From the NCBI GenBank assembly GCA_903871775.1, contig CAIQIA010000011.1, positions 62,001 through 126,000 of the forward strand: DNA of 64,000 bases, in the 5' to 3' direction. Each line of letters begins with the position of its first letter. Positions within the stretch are counted from its first letter, which is position 1. Origin of the DNA: an uncultured cyanobacterium (lineage in GTDB: Bacteria > Cyanobacteriota > Cyanobacteriia > PCC-6307 > Cyanobiaceae). Shown here in pieces: positions 1 to 8,551 of this stretch. The notes under the pieces were generated by a model that did not search any database, was not told where the DNA came from, and was given only the letters and a program-made list of their open reading frames with translations. The position numbers were made by a program, and so were the translations under genes.

Positions 1-1643
1 AGACCTGGCCACACCTGGTGGAGACCTGGTCGGCCTGGCCGGCGCCAGCCGATCCCGGGCCTGTGACGCTGGCCCCCAAAGCCGTGGTGGCGACAGGAGG
101 TCTCAGCAGTTTCGAATGGAGCCTCCACAGCTGGTTGCAGCGGTTACCGCTGGCAGGCCTGGCCGCGGCAGGTCCTGATCCCGACGACCAGCACCCCCAT
201 CGGGTCTCGCTGATCAGCCCACAGGCATCGGAGCCGCAACCCTTTGCGGTGGAACGGCTGGCCATCAATCTCGAGCTGCCGTCGGCCGCCGGGGTGGATC
301 AGTGGCTCGTGCACCTGCGCCACCAACAGCTGGTCTGGGATCCCCATCCCGGCAGGGTGCGACTGCTGCGCCGACTCGGGATCAACGCTTACCTCCTCGA
401 CGCCGAAGCCAGCGCCAACGGGTGGCTGGAGCCCCGGGAGGCCCCAGACGATCTGCAGCAGCAGGCGAGCCTGTTGCTGGGCCTGCCGCCGGTCCGGGCA
501 CTTCAGGACCTGTGCATCGCGACCATGGTCCTGGGTGATGGAGGTCCCCGCTGGCATGGCCCACTGCCCCGCAGCGTCGGCAGCATTCCGGGCTTCGAAT
601 GCCTGGAACGGCCGACGGTGCAGCATGCCCGCGCCGCCGCAGCCTGGCTGCAGGCCGTCCAGAAGGCCGGGATTCAGCTCGTCTGGCTGGGAGCCCAGGA
701 ACGGTTCTGGCCCCAGCAGGGCTGGACCGCCTTGGAGCGCCATCCGGGACTGCTGCCGCCACAGCGTTTCCTCGGAGCAGTGGGCCCCGACCGCATCCAG
801 GAGGAGCTCGCGTGGCGCAGCAGCGGACGGCCGGAACCTGCCCAGCCGGTCACCCCCCAACCCTCCTGGGATGTGCTGGCCGACTGGGATGACCCCAAGG
901 GGGCGCCGCCCTCGGTAGCGGTCTGCATCAGCCTCCACAACTACGCCGACAGGATCTGCACGGCGCTGGAGAGTGTGCAGCGGCAACAGCAGCCGTCGAT
1001 CGAGCTGATCGTGGTCGACGACGCCTCGGATGATGACGGGGTCCGTCGGGTGCACGACTGGCTGCACACCCATGGCCCAAGCTTCCGCCGGGCACGGCTG
1101 TTGCGCCATCACCGCAACAGCGGCCTGGCAGCAACCCGCAACACGGCGTTTTCACTGACCCAGGCCCCCTGGAGCTTCGTGCTCGACGCGGACAACCGGC
1201 TTGAGCCCGAAGCCCTCAGCGCCTCCCTGGCCGTGGCCCGCCACGGCGGGAACGACCTTGCAGTCGTGCATGGGCTGCTGGCGATCTGGGACGAGGGGAG
1301 CAACACCTCGGCAGGTCTGCTGGGGGGAGGCAGGCCATGGCAGCCCGAAGCCCTGAAACCCGCCAACCAGATCGATGCGATGGCCTTGATCCGTCGCGCC
1401 GCGTGGCAGCAGGTCGGCGGATACACCCACATCCCAGGAGGCTGGGAGGATTACGACTTCTGGTGCTGCCTGATTGATGCCGGTTACCGGGGCCTGGTGT
1501 GTCCCCGGGTGCTGGCCACCTATGTGCGTCACGGCGGCTCGATGATCCATCGCTCGACCGACCAGCAGCTGCGACCCATCTCCCGGCTGCTGCAGTGCCG
1601 CCACCCCTGGCTGCAACTGCCCTATGCCGGACCCGAGGCCTGA
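1..1643 (+). CDS. Glycosyltransferase, C-terminal GT2 domain (5' end outside window)
   Basis: Probably transfers a sugar from a nucleotide-sugar during surface polysaccharide synthesis. The frame (codons at 3, 6, 9...) is open to the left edge, so the gene may begin outside; a GTG at 18 is the first possible start and would give 541 residues. Counting from it, a GT-A/family 2 domain begins near residue 297. It has the nucleotide-binding strand ELIVVDDAS near 330, the metal-binding FVLDADNRL near 386 and GGWEDYDFW near 474, typical of GT2 enzymes. The first ~290 residues match nothing I recognise and may be a second catalytic or acceptor domain. The 3' end overlaps the convergent gene downstream by 22 bases. 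Donor and acceptor cannot be deduced. Confidence 0.8.
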   Translation, partial: TWPHLVETWSAWPAPADPGPVTLAPKAVVATGGLSSFEWSLHSWLQRLPLAGLAAAGPDPDDQHPHRVSLISPQASEPQPFAVERLAINLELPSAAGVDQWLVHLRHQQLVWDPHPGRVRLLRRLGINAYLLDAEASANGWLEPREAPDDLQQQASLLLGLPPVRALQDLCIATMVLGDGGPRWHGPLPRSVGSIPGFECLERPTVQHARAAAAWLQAVQKAGIQLVWLGAQERFWPQQGWTALERHPGLLPPQRFLGAVGPDRIQEELAWRSSGRPEPAQPVTPQPSWDVLADWDDPKGAPPSVAVCISLHNYADRICTALESVQRQQQPSIELIVVDDASDDDGVRRVHDWLHTHGPSFRRARLLRHHRNSGLAATRNTAFSLTQAPWSFVLDADNRLEPEALSASLAVARHGGNDLAVVHGLLAIWDEGSNTSAGLLGGGRPWQPEALKPANQIDAMALIRRAAWQQVGGYTHIPGGWEDYDFWCCLIDAGYRGLVCPRVLATYVRHGGSMIHRSTDQQLRPISRLLQCRHPWLQLPYAGPEA

Positions 1644-3232
1644 GCCACGAGCCGGGCTGCGGTGACATCGGTCGTCATCGACAGATTCCCCTGAGGTGGA
1701 AGCTGGGACCCCATGGCCCCACGGATCAGAAGGCTCACGTCACGACAGAACGCGCTGCTCAATTGTGAGCGACAGTCGCGATGACGGGCCAGGCGTTCGC
1801 GCCGACGCACGGATTCCGGCAACGAGATGGCCTGCTCACGCAGGGCGACAAGCCTCATCGCAGCTGCCAATTGCGAACTGTCGAGATTGTCACAGAGCCA
1901 GACATAGTCACGGAAATCATGCAGAGCCTGAATCTCTCGATGGGACGCAGAAGGACTGGCGAGAACGACCAGGCCAAGGCAGGCCGCATCAAGGACTGGG
2001 ATGCCAAATCCCTCAACGAGCGAAGGACTGACGAGGGCCATGGCATTCAGAAACAACTCCCGGCGCAGGGCTTCATCGACAAAATCCGCCAGAACCACGC
2101 CCGAATCGGGCTGAGCAACGCGCCTGATCTCGTCGCTGTAGGCATCGCGCTTGAGAGCACCGGCCACACAGAATGGAATGCCAAGCTGATGCAGACCCGA
2201 TTCACGATAAGCCCGCAAGGCAAACAGAAGATTCTTCCTAGGCTCCAAGGATGAGTTGAAGAGCAGGTAGCGGTAAGGCTGCAGGGCAACCACGTCCTTC
2301 TGACCATTGACCACAGCCAGAGCGCGCCCATGGGGGGGCTCATCCAGACCCAGGGTGAAATCGCGAAAGTGCAGCGAAGGCGGTTGAGCAACCACAGCCT
2401 CAAGAGAATCGGCTCCCGCACGAATGGAGCAACGAAATTTCATGGCTGTACTGGCCGACATGAACAGTCGAGCCGTATCTGCACAACGCTCCAGACGACG
2501 AAGGAACACAGCTTGCTGATCACTGGTCTGAACAAACTCGAGTGGTATGACGTCATGGACAGTCTGAAGCGTGAAATGGACACCACGAGCCACGATGTTC
2601 AGAGGACATGTGCTGATGAATCCATTAAAACCATGCAGATCAATCACGAGAGGTCGCCCCTGACGCCTGCCTGCCAATCGCATCGAATGGACATAAATGT
2701 CAGGGGCACTGATCAGACCATGGACCCATTGCAGATAATCGAGTCGGTCATGCTGAAGATAGGGATTATCCACCAGATCATGCACCGTCAGGCGCATCTG
2801 CTCAGCACAGGAGACATGCCGTTTCGGAAACAACTGACGGAAGAGTTCCCGCTCCGTGTCCCAGCGGTGCAGCGCCCCCGTCCCCAGGGGCAGACGACTG
2901 ATCAGACGCCTCCGCAAAGAAGGCGGGGGCGCAGGCGGACGACCGCAGAGCAGGGCGTCCAGCACCCTGGCGGCCTGCAAAAGGGAACGGGTGGGCCCAG
3001 CCTGTCGACGGAGAGCCGCCTCCCGCAGCTCGGCAGAGAACTCGGTCAGCAGCCAGACCTCCGCGCCTGCCGCGTGGAGCGCCCTCAGCAGGGCCTTGCT
3101 GTAGACAGCGATGCCACGATGCTCGCGCTGCTCAAGGTCGATGGCGCTCACCACCAGCTTCAGGCCCAGAAGGGACTGGGGCTGGGCCGCAACCTCTGCC
3201 AGCCCATCAAGCGAGGTGTTGACCATGGGCAT
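1622..3232 (-). CDS. Glycosyltransferase family 4 (GT-B fold)
   Basis: Predicted retaining glycosyltransferase of 536 residues. The N-terminal half holds the acceptor-side Rossmann domain (KLVVSAIDLEQREHRGIAVYS near residue 25). The C-terminal half has the hallmark strand FNSSLEPRKN near 327 and LVEGFGIPVLDA near 405, whose Glu contacts the donor sugar in GT4 enzymes. The start is ATG at 3232, with a second ATG two codons in (3226). Base composition is clearly richer in A+T than in neighbouring genes, especially 1,750-2,850, which suggests transfer from a lower-GC genome or relaxed selection. It forms one minus-strand set with the next two genes. Sugar specificity is unknown. Confidence 0.85.
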   Translation of the reverse strand: MPMVNTSLDGLAEVAAQPQSLLGLKLVVSAIDLEQREHRGIAVYSKALLRALHAAGAEVWLLTEFSAELREAALRRQAGPTRSLLQAARVLDALLCGRPPAPPPSLRRRLISRLPLGTGALHRWDTERELFRQLFPKRHVSCAEQMRLTVHDLVDNPYLQHDRLDYLQWVHGLISAPDIYVHSMRLAGRRQGRPLVIDLHGFNGFISTCPLNIVARGVHFTLQTVHDVIPLEFVQTSDQQAVFLRRLERCADTARLFMSASTAMKFRCSIRAGADSLEAVVAQPPSLHFRDFTLGLDEPPHGRALAVVNGQKDVVALQPYRYLLFNSSLEPRKNLLFALRAYRESGLHQLGIPFCVAGALKRDAYSDEIRRVAQPDSGVVLADFVDEALRRELFLNAMALVSPSLVEGFGIPVLDAACLGLVVLASPSASHREIQALHDFRDYVWLCDNLDSSQLAAAMRLVALREQAISLPESVRRRERLARHRDCRSQLSSAFCRDVSLLIRGAMGSQLPPQGNLSMTTDVTAARLVAQASGPA

Positions 3233-3288
3233 TAATGATAACTTTAAGAAAGGATTATCGCATCTGGGCGCGACGCAGGACCCTTCCC

Positions 3289-4257
3289 TCAGGCAGGCCT
3301 GAGCTCCATCAAGAGCTGTTGCAAGGCGGTGATCGTCCGGGACTGGCTCTGGCTGTGGGAGCGCAGTTCTTCCAACTCCAGCCTGGCACGGGCCAGCTGA
3401 AACTCCAGCTCCGCCTGGGCGGTCGGGGCAGCGAGAAGAAGCCGGCGCAGATAATCGCTCTCCTCAGCCAGCGCCGACCACTCAACGCTCCAATCGCGCG
3501 GACCGGCGTCAGCCAGGAATGCCCGATGCAGCTCCCGAAGCCTCTCTTGATCCTCGGGGCAGGCCTGCTGACCCGCCACTTCGGACCGGGTCGCTTCGCC
3601 AGCATGCACACCGCTGGCGTCGGGAGAGTACCAGATCACGCGTCCCTGCGAACGCAATCGCAGGCAGAGTGCAACATCCTCACCACAGACGCGAAAAGAC
3701 TCATCAAGGCCATCGGGCCAGAAATCCTGGCGGCGGATGGCCAGCAGAGCGCCCGTGACCGCGGGCACAGGCCCAGCCTTCAGGGCAGGGCCGCTATCGA
3801 CGGGCAGCTGAGTCAGCCGATGGTAAGCCGTATGCCTGGGATCAAAGGCGATGCCCATATGCGACAGACGGCCGTCGGACGAGCGCAGGCGACCGCCGAC
3901 GGCACCGACGGACGGATCGGCCAGGGCCTGGAGCGCCGCATCCAGTGCGCCGGAATCCAGGACGAGGTCGTCGTTCAACAGCACCAGTGCATCGCCCGTT
4001 GCTCGCCTGGCCAGGCCATTGACGTTGGTAGCGAAGTGATAAGGGAGCTGACTGATCAGATGCAGCACAAAGCGCTGACCAGCGACGATCCCTCCCTGCT
4101 CCGCCTGGGTTCCATTCCAGGAGCAGAACACCTCCAACCCGTTGTCGGGGCCGTTGTATGCGCCCTCCAGCGAGGAGAGCAGGCGGTTCAGTCGATGGGG
4201 CGTCTTTGAGACCACCAGCACGGAGACCGTCATGGCCGCGACCCGGGGCTCGTTCAC
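3289..4257 (-). CDS. Glycosyltransferase family 2 with C-terminal coiled coil
   Basis: A 322-residue GT-A enzyme. SVLVVSKTPHRLNRLLSSL marks the first nucleotide-binding strand, and DALVLLNDDLVLD near residue 94 carries the acidic metal/donor-binding residues. GAVGGRLRSSDG and AFDPRHTAYHRL follow, as in rhamnosyl-transferase-like GT2 proteins. The last ~45 residues (AELEFQLARARLELEEL...) are predicted coiled coil, perhaps for partner binding. The start at 4257 is GTG, one base after the stop of the upstream gene. An ATG at 4233 (MTVSVLVVSK) would place the start directly before the fold and is a good alternative. Most likely translationally coupled to the upstream gene in a polysaccharide operon. 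Confidence 0.85.
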   Translation of the reverse strand: MNEPRVAAMTVSVLVVSKTPHRLNRLLSSLEGAYNGPDNGLEVFCSWNGTQAEQGGIVAGQRFVLHLISQLPYHFATNVNGLARRATGDALVLLNDDLVLDSGALDAALQALADPSVGAVGGRLRSSDGRLSHMGIAFDPRHTAYHRLTQLPVDSGPALKAGPVPAVTGALLAIRRQDFWPDGLDESFRVCGEDVALCLRLRSQGRVIWYSPDASGVHAGEATRSEVAGQQACPEDQERLRELHRAFLADAGPRDWSVEWSALAEESDYLRRLLLAAPTAQAELEFQLARARLELEELRSHSQSQSRTITALQQLLMELRPA

Positions 4258-4258
4258 C

Positions 4259-5305
4259 CTAAACAGCAGCGTTTCGTTGCTGCTCTGTCCAGACGGCTTC
4301 CAGGTGGCGGCACTGCCAGTAACGCTGGCTGACCGAGTGCAACGCGTCGGTCAGGCCGCGCAGGAGCTCTGGTGCAGCGCCACCCAGCTGATGCTGCAGC
4401 TCTGCAAGGAACAGTCCACGGCTGTCCAGCACCCGCGGGGTGAGCAGGGTCAGCAGCAGGGCCGCCCGCAGCATGTCCTCCTCCTGGGGCGGTGTCAGCC
4501 CATTGCTGAAACGGCGCTGGGGGTCCGTCCGGAGCGGACGGGCGTGCCGCATGCGGGCACCGAGGTAAACCCCCGGGCGAAAGTCCGGGAACAGTTCCCC
4601 CAGCAGGGGCAGCAGGTAAGCATCCCAGCCGAAACCGCTGCGAAACGGGGCCAGCACCGCCAGCAGCCCCCGGTCGATCTCCCGCTGGGCGATGACCGGG
4701 CCCATCACTTCGACGAAGGGCAGGTCGGCCCAGCAAGCAACCGGGACAGAACGGTCCGTGCTGTCCACCGAGGGATTCTCCGCCGAGGGTGCCTCCGCCC
4801 TCAGCACATCCCAGATGGCATGGCTGTCGTGGGTCAGCTGCAGCTGGAAGATGCTGCAGCTGCGCGCCAGGGCCTCCCGGGCGCCGGCCACCAGGTCGCT
4901 GACCCGCAGCTCGAGATCGTCATCCAGGAACGCCACATAATCGACAGGAGGCCGGACACGGTTGTCCTCGGCCAGCAGATGCATCATCTGGCCCTTGCAT
5001 TCGCTGGCGCAGGCCACCCGGCCGGCAAGACGATCCGCGGCTGTGATCGCGGCCGGATCGGCGTATTCAGCCTCGATGATGTCGACCCGGTGCTCTCGCT
5101 CGGGGTCAAGGGTGTCACGGTCATCGACCAGCCCATGCACTCCCCGGCTGCAGGCCACGTAAATGCGCAGCCTGGGGGCGACGCCGCCTGCTCCGCGTTG
5201 GGCCAGGCCCGGGCCGTCGGGGCAGGGGCCTGGGGTGGTGATCAGCTCCTGATGGAGCTGACGGTCACCGACCAGACGCCGGATCAACGCAGGTAGGTCA
5301 GCCAC
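4259..5305 (-). CDS. GT-A-like protein with DDD motif, probable glycosyltransferase
   Basis: A 348-residue soluble protein. The segment PVDYVAFLDDDLELRVSDLV near residue 128 looks like the acidic DXD site of a GT-A nucleotide-sugar transferase, preceded by a Rossmann-like strand (RLRIYVACSRG near 46). ACWADLPFVEVMGPVIA and FGWDAYLLPLLGELFPDFRPGVYLG resemble acceptor-side segments of DUF707-like or processive GT-A proteins, but I cannot place it in a named family with certainty. It lies first in a three-gene minus-strand run with two clear glycosyltransferases, its stop one base before the next start, so a role in the same glycan pathway is inferred. It starts with ATG at 5305, 9 bases after cysE ends. 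Confidence 0.6.
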   Translation of the reverse strand: MADLPALIRRLVGDRQLHQELITTPGPCPDGPGLAQRGAGGVAPRLRIYVACSRGVHGLVDDRDTLDPEREHRVDIIEAEYADPAAITAADRLAGRVACASECKGQMMHLLAEDNRVRPPVDYVAFLDDDLELRVSDLVAGAREALARSCSIFQLQLTHDSHAIWDVLRAEAPSAENPSVDSTDRSVPVACWADLPFVEVMGPVIAQREIDRGLLAVLAPFRSGFGWDAYLLPLLGELFPDFRPGVYLGARMRHARPLRTDPQRRFSNGLTPPQEEDMLRAALLLTLLTPRVLDSRGLFLAELQHQLGGAAPELLRGLTDALHSVSQRYWQCRHLEAVWTEQQRNAAV

Positions 5306-5314
5306 GGCCGCACC

Positions 5315-6031
5315 TCAGATGCCAGCACCCTCGAGAAACTCCATGATCTCGCGGTCGCGCAGGCTCTGGGCCTCCCCGGCGGGGTGACTTGCCCCCTCGC
5401 GACGCCGGTCGAGCTCGTTCTCGAGGGCATCGATGCGTTCCATCAGGTTGCGGATCACCTGGGCCTCGGCATCGGGCAGCGCCGAGTGGGCCAGGGGATC
5501 GATGCGCACACCCGACTGATGGATCACCCGGCCGGGGACACCCACGACGGTGCAGTCGGGCCCGACGTCGCGGAGCAGCACGGAGCCGGCGCCGATGCGG
5601 GTGTTGGCTCCCACCACGATTGCCCCGAGGACCTTGGCTCCGGCGCCGACGATCACGTTCTCGCCGAGGGTGGGGTGGCGCCTGCCCGACTGCTTGCCGG
5701 TGCCGCCGAGGGTCACCCCCTGGAACAGCAGACAGCGATCGCCCACCACAGCGGTTTCGCCGATCACCACACCCATGCCGTGGTCGATGAAGACACCGCT
5801 GCCGATCTGCGCACCGGGATGGATCTCGACCCCCGTGAACAGACGGCCCAGCTGCGAGAGCAGGCGGGGCAGCAGCGGCAAGCGCAGGCGCCAGAGACGA
5901 TGGCTCAGACGATGCAGGCAGAGCGCATGCAGGCCTGGGTAGCAGCAGATGATTTCGGCAAGACCGCGGGCGGCGGGGTCCCGTTCGCGGATGATCGCCA
6001 CATCCGCCGCCAGATCACGCAGCAGCCCCAT
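5315..6031 (-). CDS. cysE: Serine O-acetyltransferase
   Basis: CysE transfers acetyl from acetyl-CoA to L-serine, giving O-acetylserine, the substrate of cysteine synthase. The 238-residue protein has an N-terminal helical part (LAADVAIIRERDPAARGLAE) then a left-handed beta-helix of hexapeptide repeats. The family residues GVEIHPGAQIGSGVFIDHG and GVVIGETAVVGDRCL contain the catalytic His and acceptor-site residues. The chosen ATG at 6031 gives MGLLRDLAADV; longer versions of the frame run back inside the upstream regulator without conserved sequence. It overlaps the 3' end of the GntR gene by 17 bases, implying co-transcription. The tail after the beta-helix (IRNLMERIDALENELDRR) is a short predicted helix/coiled coil. 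Cysteine made here could feed the ergothioneine genes at 31-35 kb. Confidence 0.95.
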   Translation of the reverse strand: MGLLRDLAADVAIIRERDPAARGLAEIICCYPGLHALCLHRLSHRLWRLRLPLLPRLLSQLGRLFTGVEIHPGAQIGSGVFIDHGMGVVIGETAVVGDRCLLFQGVTLGGTGKQSGRRHPTLGENVIVGAGAKVLGAIVVGANTRIGAGSVLLRDVGPDCTVVGVPGRVIHQSGVRIDPLAHSALPDAEAQVIRNLMERIDALENELDRRREGASHPAGEAQSLRDREIMEFLEGAGI

Positions 6032-7022
6032 CGCCCGTCCCGTCGAGGCCGATTTCCTTGCGCAGCATGTCGATGGTGGTGGTGCCCAGGTAGCTCTGGG
6101 CGCAGTGCACCTGGGGCAGACGCATGAGCTGGGAGCGGTTCTGCCGCAACGTCTGTTCGACCAACGGCAGGCTCGGACGATCGCAGAGCACATGGCTGGC
6201 GGCGCGACAGAGGGCCAGCAGGCGGCTGCCCACATCCGGGGCGGCCGTCATCACCAGCAGCTCCTGCCCCCGCATCGAATGCAGGATCACCTCGGCGGCC
6301 CGCAGGATGCCGGGGCTGATGCTGACCAGGCCGACACAGCTGCCGGCGCGCAGTTCCTTGAGCAGGCTGAGCTCCTGGCGGAAGTCGTTGAGATCCACGG
6401 CCACCGCCCGAACCCCATGGTGCTTCGCCAGCTCCTCGACGGGCTGGAGGAAGTAGCGGCTGGTGACCACGGTGCCGTTGTTGGAGGTCTCGAGCACCGC
6501 CTCCAGCTCCTCGAGGGGCACGACTTCAACGGGCACATCGAGGCTCGGGGTGAGCTCCTCGGCGATCAGCAGCGACGCACCGAGATCCTCCTGGGGGGTG
6601 CTGACCAGCACCCGGGCACCACAGCGCAGGCGCCAGTCGATCTCGCGCGTGAGCAGCTCCCGGGCCTGCTGCAGACTGCAACCGGCATTCAGCAGGCCAT
6701 CAATGCTGCGGCGCACCTCCTGATCGATGTCGGGCCTCAGGCGGGCCCGCGGCCCCAGGGGCTGACGCACATCACGGGGCTTCTGCTGGTCGCGCACGTA
6801 GATGCCCGAGCCCGCCATGGCCTCCACGACGCCGTCGTTCTCGAGCTGCCGGTAGACCTTGCTGATGGTGTTGCGATGCAGTCCCGTCTGCATGGCGAGC
6901 TGACGGGTGCTGGGCAGCCGATGACCGGGCGGGAAATGGCGGGCGGCGATGGCGAAGCAGATCTGGTTGTAGAGCTGCGTCGACGCCGGAATGTCGCTCT
7001 CCTGTTGGATGTGGAAGCGCAC
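6015..7022 (-). CDS. plmA: GntR-family transcriptional regulator, PlmA-like
   Basis: A 335-residue regulator. Residues ~10-80 form a GntR winged helix: the recognition-helix region RLPSTRQLAMQTGLHRNTIS followed by KVYRQLENDGVVEAMAGSG is nearly canonical. The C-terminal ~240 residues are a long effector domain that is neither FadR- nor aminotransferase-like. This pairing matches what I remember of cyanobacterial PlmA, first linked to plasmid maintenance in Anabaena and later shown to contact the PII-PipX nitrogen-signalling complex. That assignment is by recalled resemblance only. The start is ATG at 7022. An inverted repeat (7068-7074 / 7090-7096) in the 87-base divergent gap upstream is a candidate autoregulatory operator. 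Confidence 0.75.
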   Translation of the reverse strand: MRFHIQQESDIPASTQLYNQICFAIAARHFPPGHRLPSTRQLAMQTGLHRNTISKVYRQLENDGVVEAMAGSGIYVRDQQKPRDVRQPLGPRARLRPDIDQEVRRSIDGLLNAGCSLQQARELLTREIDWRLRCGARVLVSTPQEDLGASLLIAEELTPSLDVPVEVVPLEELEAVLETSNNGTVVTSRYFLQPVEELAKHHGVRAVAVDLNDFRQELSLLKELRAGSCVGLVSISPGILRAAEVILHSMRGQELLVMTAAPDVGSRLLALCRAASHVLCDRPSLPLVEQTLRQNRSQLMRLPQVHCAQSYLGTTTIDMLRKEIGLDGTGDGAAA

Positions 7023-7067
7023 GGGGTGGTGTGACAGCAGCTCGACCGGGTCACGCTACTGGCACAT

Positions 7068-7096
7068 GGGACAGGTGACAATTGCCCAGCTGTCCC
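7068..7096. promoter_or_regulatory. Inverted repeat in the plmA / hydrolase divergent gap
   Basis: GGGACAG (7068-7074) and CTGTCCC (7090-7096) are perfect 7-base inverted arms separated by 15 bases. They lie between the divergent GntR gene (start 7022) and the hydrolase gene (start 7110). GntR-family proteins bind inverted repeats, so an operator for the adjacent regulator is plausible but unproven. The repeat could also be a hairpin in the leader of the hydrolase transcript. Confidence 0.4.
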
Positions 7097-7109
7097 GCAT
7101 GCAGCGGCC

Positions 7110-7883
7110 ATGACCGAACCCCCGACCTCCGCCGGCAGCTGGACGACGGTGACCGGGTCAGCCGTGCCCCTGCGCTGCTGGTGGATGCCCGGTCCGCCGC
7201 AGCCCCGGGCGGTGGTGCTGCTGCTGCCTGAGGTGTTCGGCATCAACGGCTGGCTGCGGTCGGTGGCCACCCGCCTGGTGGCGGAGGAGGACGTGGCGGT
7301 GCTGGTGCTGCCCCTGTTCGCCCGCACGGCCCCCGAGCTGGACCTGGGCTACGACGCGGCGGCCCTGGGCCTGGGCCGTGAGCACCGCGATCAGGTGACC
7401 GTGGCGGGATTCCTGCAGGATGCGGCGGCGGCGATCGGCTGGCTGCGGCGGCAACCCGGCTGCGACGCGGTGCCGCTGCTGCTGGTGGGCTTCTGCTTCG
7501 GCGGCCATATGGCCTGGCATGGGGCCACCCTGCCGGAGGTGACCGCCACCCTGGCGTTCTACGGCGCCCGCGTGGCCGGCTTCCGCCCCGGTGGGGGGGA
7601 ACCGACCGTGGCCGTGGCCGCCGGCATTCCCGGTCGGTTCTGGAGTGTCGTCGGCTGTGATGATCCGCTCATGCCCGAGGAGGAGCGGCTGGCGATCCGC
7701 GGGGCCCTGGACGCCGCGGACCCGGCTGGACAACGCCACAGGGCCGTGGAACTTCCCGGGGCCGGCCATGGCTTTCTGTGCGATCAGCGGGATGACCACC
7801 GACCGGCCGCCGCCGCAGCGGGCTGGGCCCTGCTGCACGACCTGCTCAGGCTGGCGGCCCCTCCGCCGGCTGGGGAACCCTGA
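7110..7883 (+). CDS. Dienelactone hydrolase-family protein
   Basis: Alpha/beta hydrolase of 257 residues. The nucleophile elbow GFCFGG near residue 130 carries a Cys in place of Ser, the signature of dienelactone hydrolases. The acid is probably Asp in [10 protein letters not shown] near 190, and the His lies in PGAGHGF near 217, giving a complete Cys-Asp-His triad. [21 protein letters not shown] near 31 is the conserved oxyanion-side segment. In cyanobacteria, which lack chlorocatechol degradation, the substrate of such proteins is unknown, so a carboxymethylenebutenolidase activity should not be assumed. The 3' end runs 38 bases into the convergent infC gene. Confidence 0.88.
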   Translation: MTEPPTSAGSWTTVTGSAVPLRCWWMPGPPQPRAVVLLLPEVFGINGWLRSVATRLVAEEDVAVLVLPLFARTAPELDLGYDAAALGLGREHRDQVTVAGFLQDAAAAIGWLRRQPGCDAVPLLLVGFCFGGHMAWHGATLPEVTATLAFYGARVAGFRPGGGEPTVAVAAGIPGRFWSVVGCDDPLMPEEERLAIRGALDAADPAGQRHRAVELPGAGHGFLCDQRDDHRPAAAAAGWALLHDLLRLAAPPPAGEP

Positions 7884-8511
7884 GCGGGACCGGCCTGGGA
7901 GGACGGGTGCCCGTGCCCGTCTCGACCCTCTCCCTGGCCTCCTTGCTGTCCTTGCTCAGGGGGGCGCGGCGGGGACCGAGGAACATGATCATGTTGCGGC
8001 CCTCGCGCTTGGGCTCCTGCTGCAGCTCGGCAGTTTCCTCCAGATCCTTCGCCATGCGCATCAGCAGCTGCTCGGCGAGGGCGGTGTGCTGGATCTCCCG
8101 TCCGCGGAAGATGACCGTGCACTTGACCTTGTCGCCGGCCTTGAGGAAACGGACAGCCTGACCGATGCGCACCTGGTAGTCGTGCTCATCGATCTTGTAC
8201 CGCATCTTCACCTCCTTGACCTCGGTCTGGTGAGACTTCTTGCGGGCTTCCTTGGCCTTCTTCTCCTGCTCGAACTTGAACTTGCCGTAGTCCATGATCC
8301 GGCAGACCGGCGGATCAGCCTTCTCGCTGACCAGCACCAGGTCGAGCTCGCGTTCGCGGGCCACCTCGAGGGCCGCTTCGCGGGTGATCACCCCGAGCTG
8401 ACTGCCGTCTGCATCCACCACCCGCAGGTTGGGGTAGTTGATCCGATCATTGATGTTCGGAAGTTCTCGGACAGGGGCGCGACGGTCGAAGCGGGGACGG
8501 GGTGGGGCCAT
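7846..8511 (-). CDS. infC: Translation initiation factor IF-3
   Basis: IF-3 binds the 30S subunit, prevents premature 50S joining and checks start-codon pairing. At 221 residues it is longer than the usual ~180 because of a basic, proline-rich C-terminal tail after [10 protein letters not shown]. The N-domain begins at [20 protein letters not shown], and the [19 protein letters not shown] linker and [20 protein letters not shown] are the classic IF-3 signature. The start is ATG at 8511 ([11 protein letters not shown]). The tail lies within the overlap with the convergent hydrolase gene, so it may be an overlap-derived extension. It lies 40 bases downstream of miaA on the same strand. Confidence 0.97.
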   Translation of the reverse strand: MAPPRPRFDRRAPVRELPNINDRINYPNLRVVDADGSQLGVITREAALEVARERELDLVLVSEKADPPVCRIMDYGKFKFEQEKKAKEARKKSHQTEVKEVKMRYKIDEHDYQVRIGQAVRFLKAGDKVKCTVIFRGREIQHTALAEQLLMRMAKDLEETAELQQEPKREGRNMIMFLGPRRAPLSKDSKEARERVETGTGTRPPRPVPLRVPQPAEGPPA

Positions 8512-8551
8512 TCAGCAGGGGCGGCGGCTCGATCGGACAGGTGGTTGACCC

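Noticed and set aside
2330-3235. 301-residue + strand frame opposite the GT4 gene
   Set aside because: The minus strand carries unmistakable GT4 motifs. The + frame has none.
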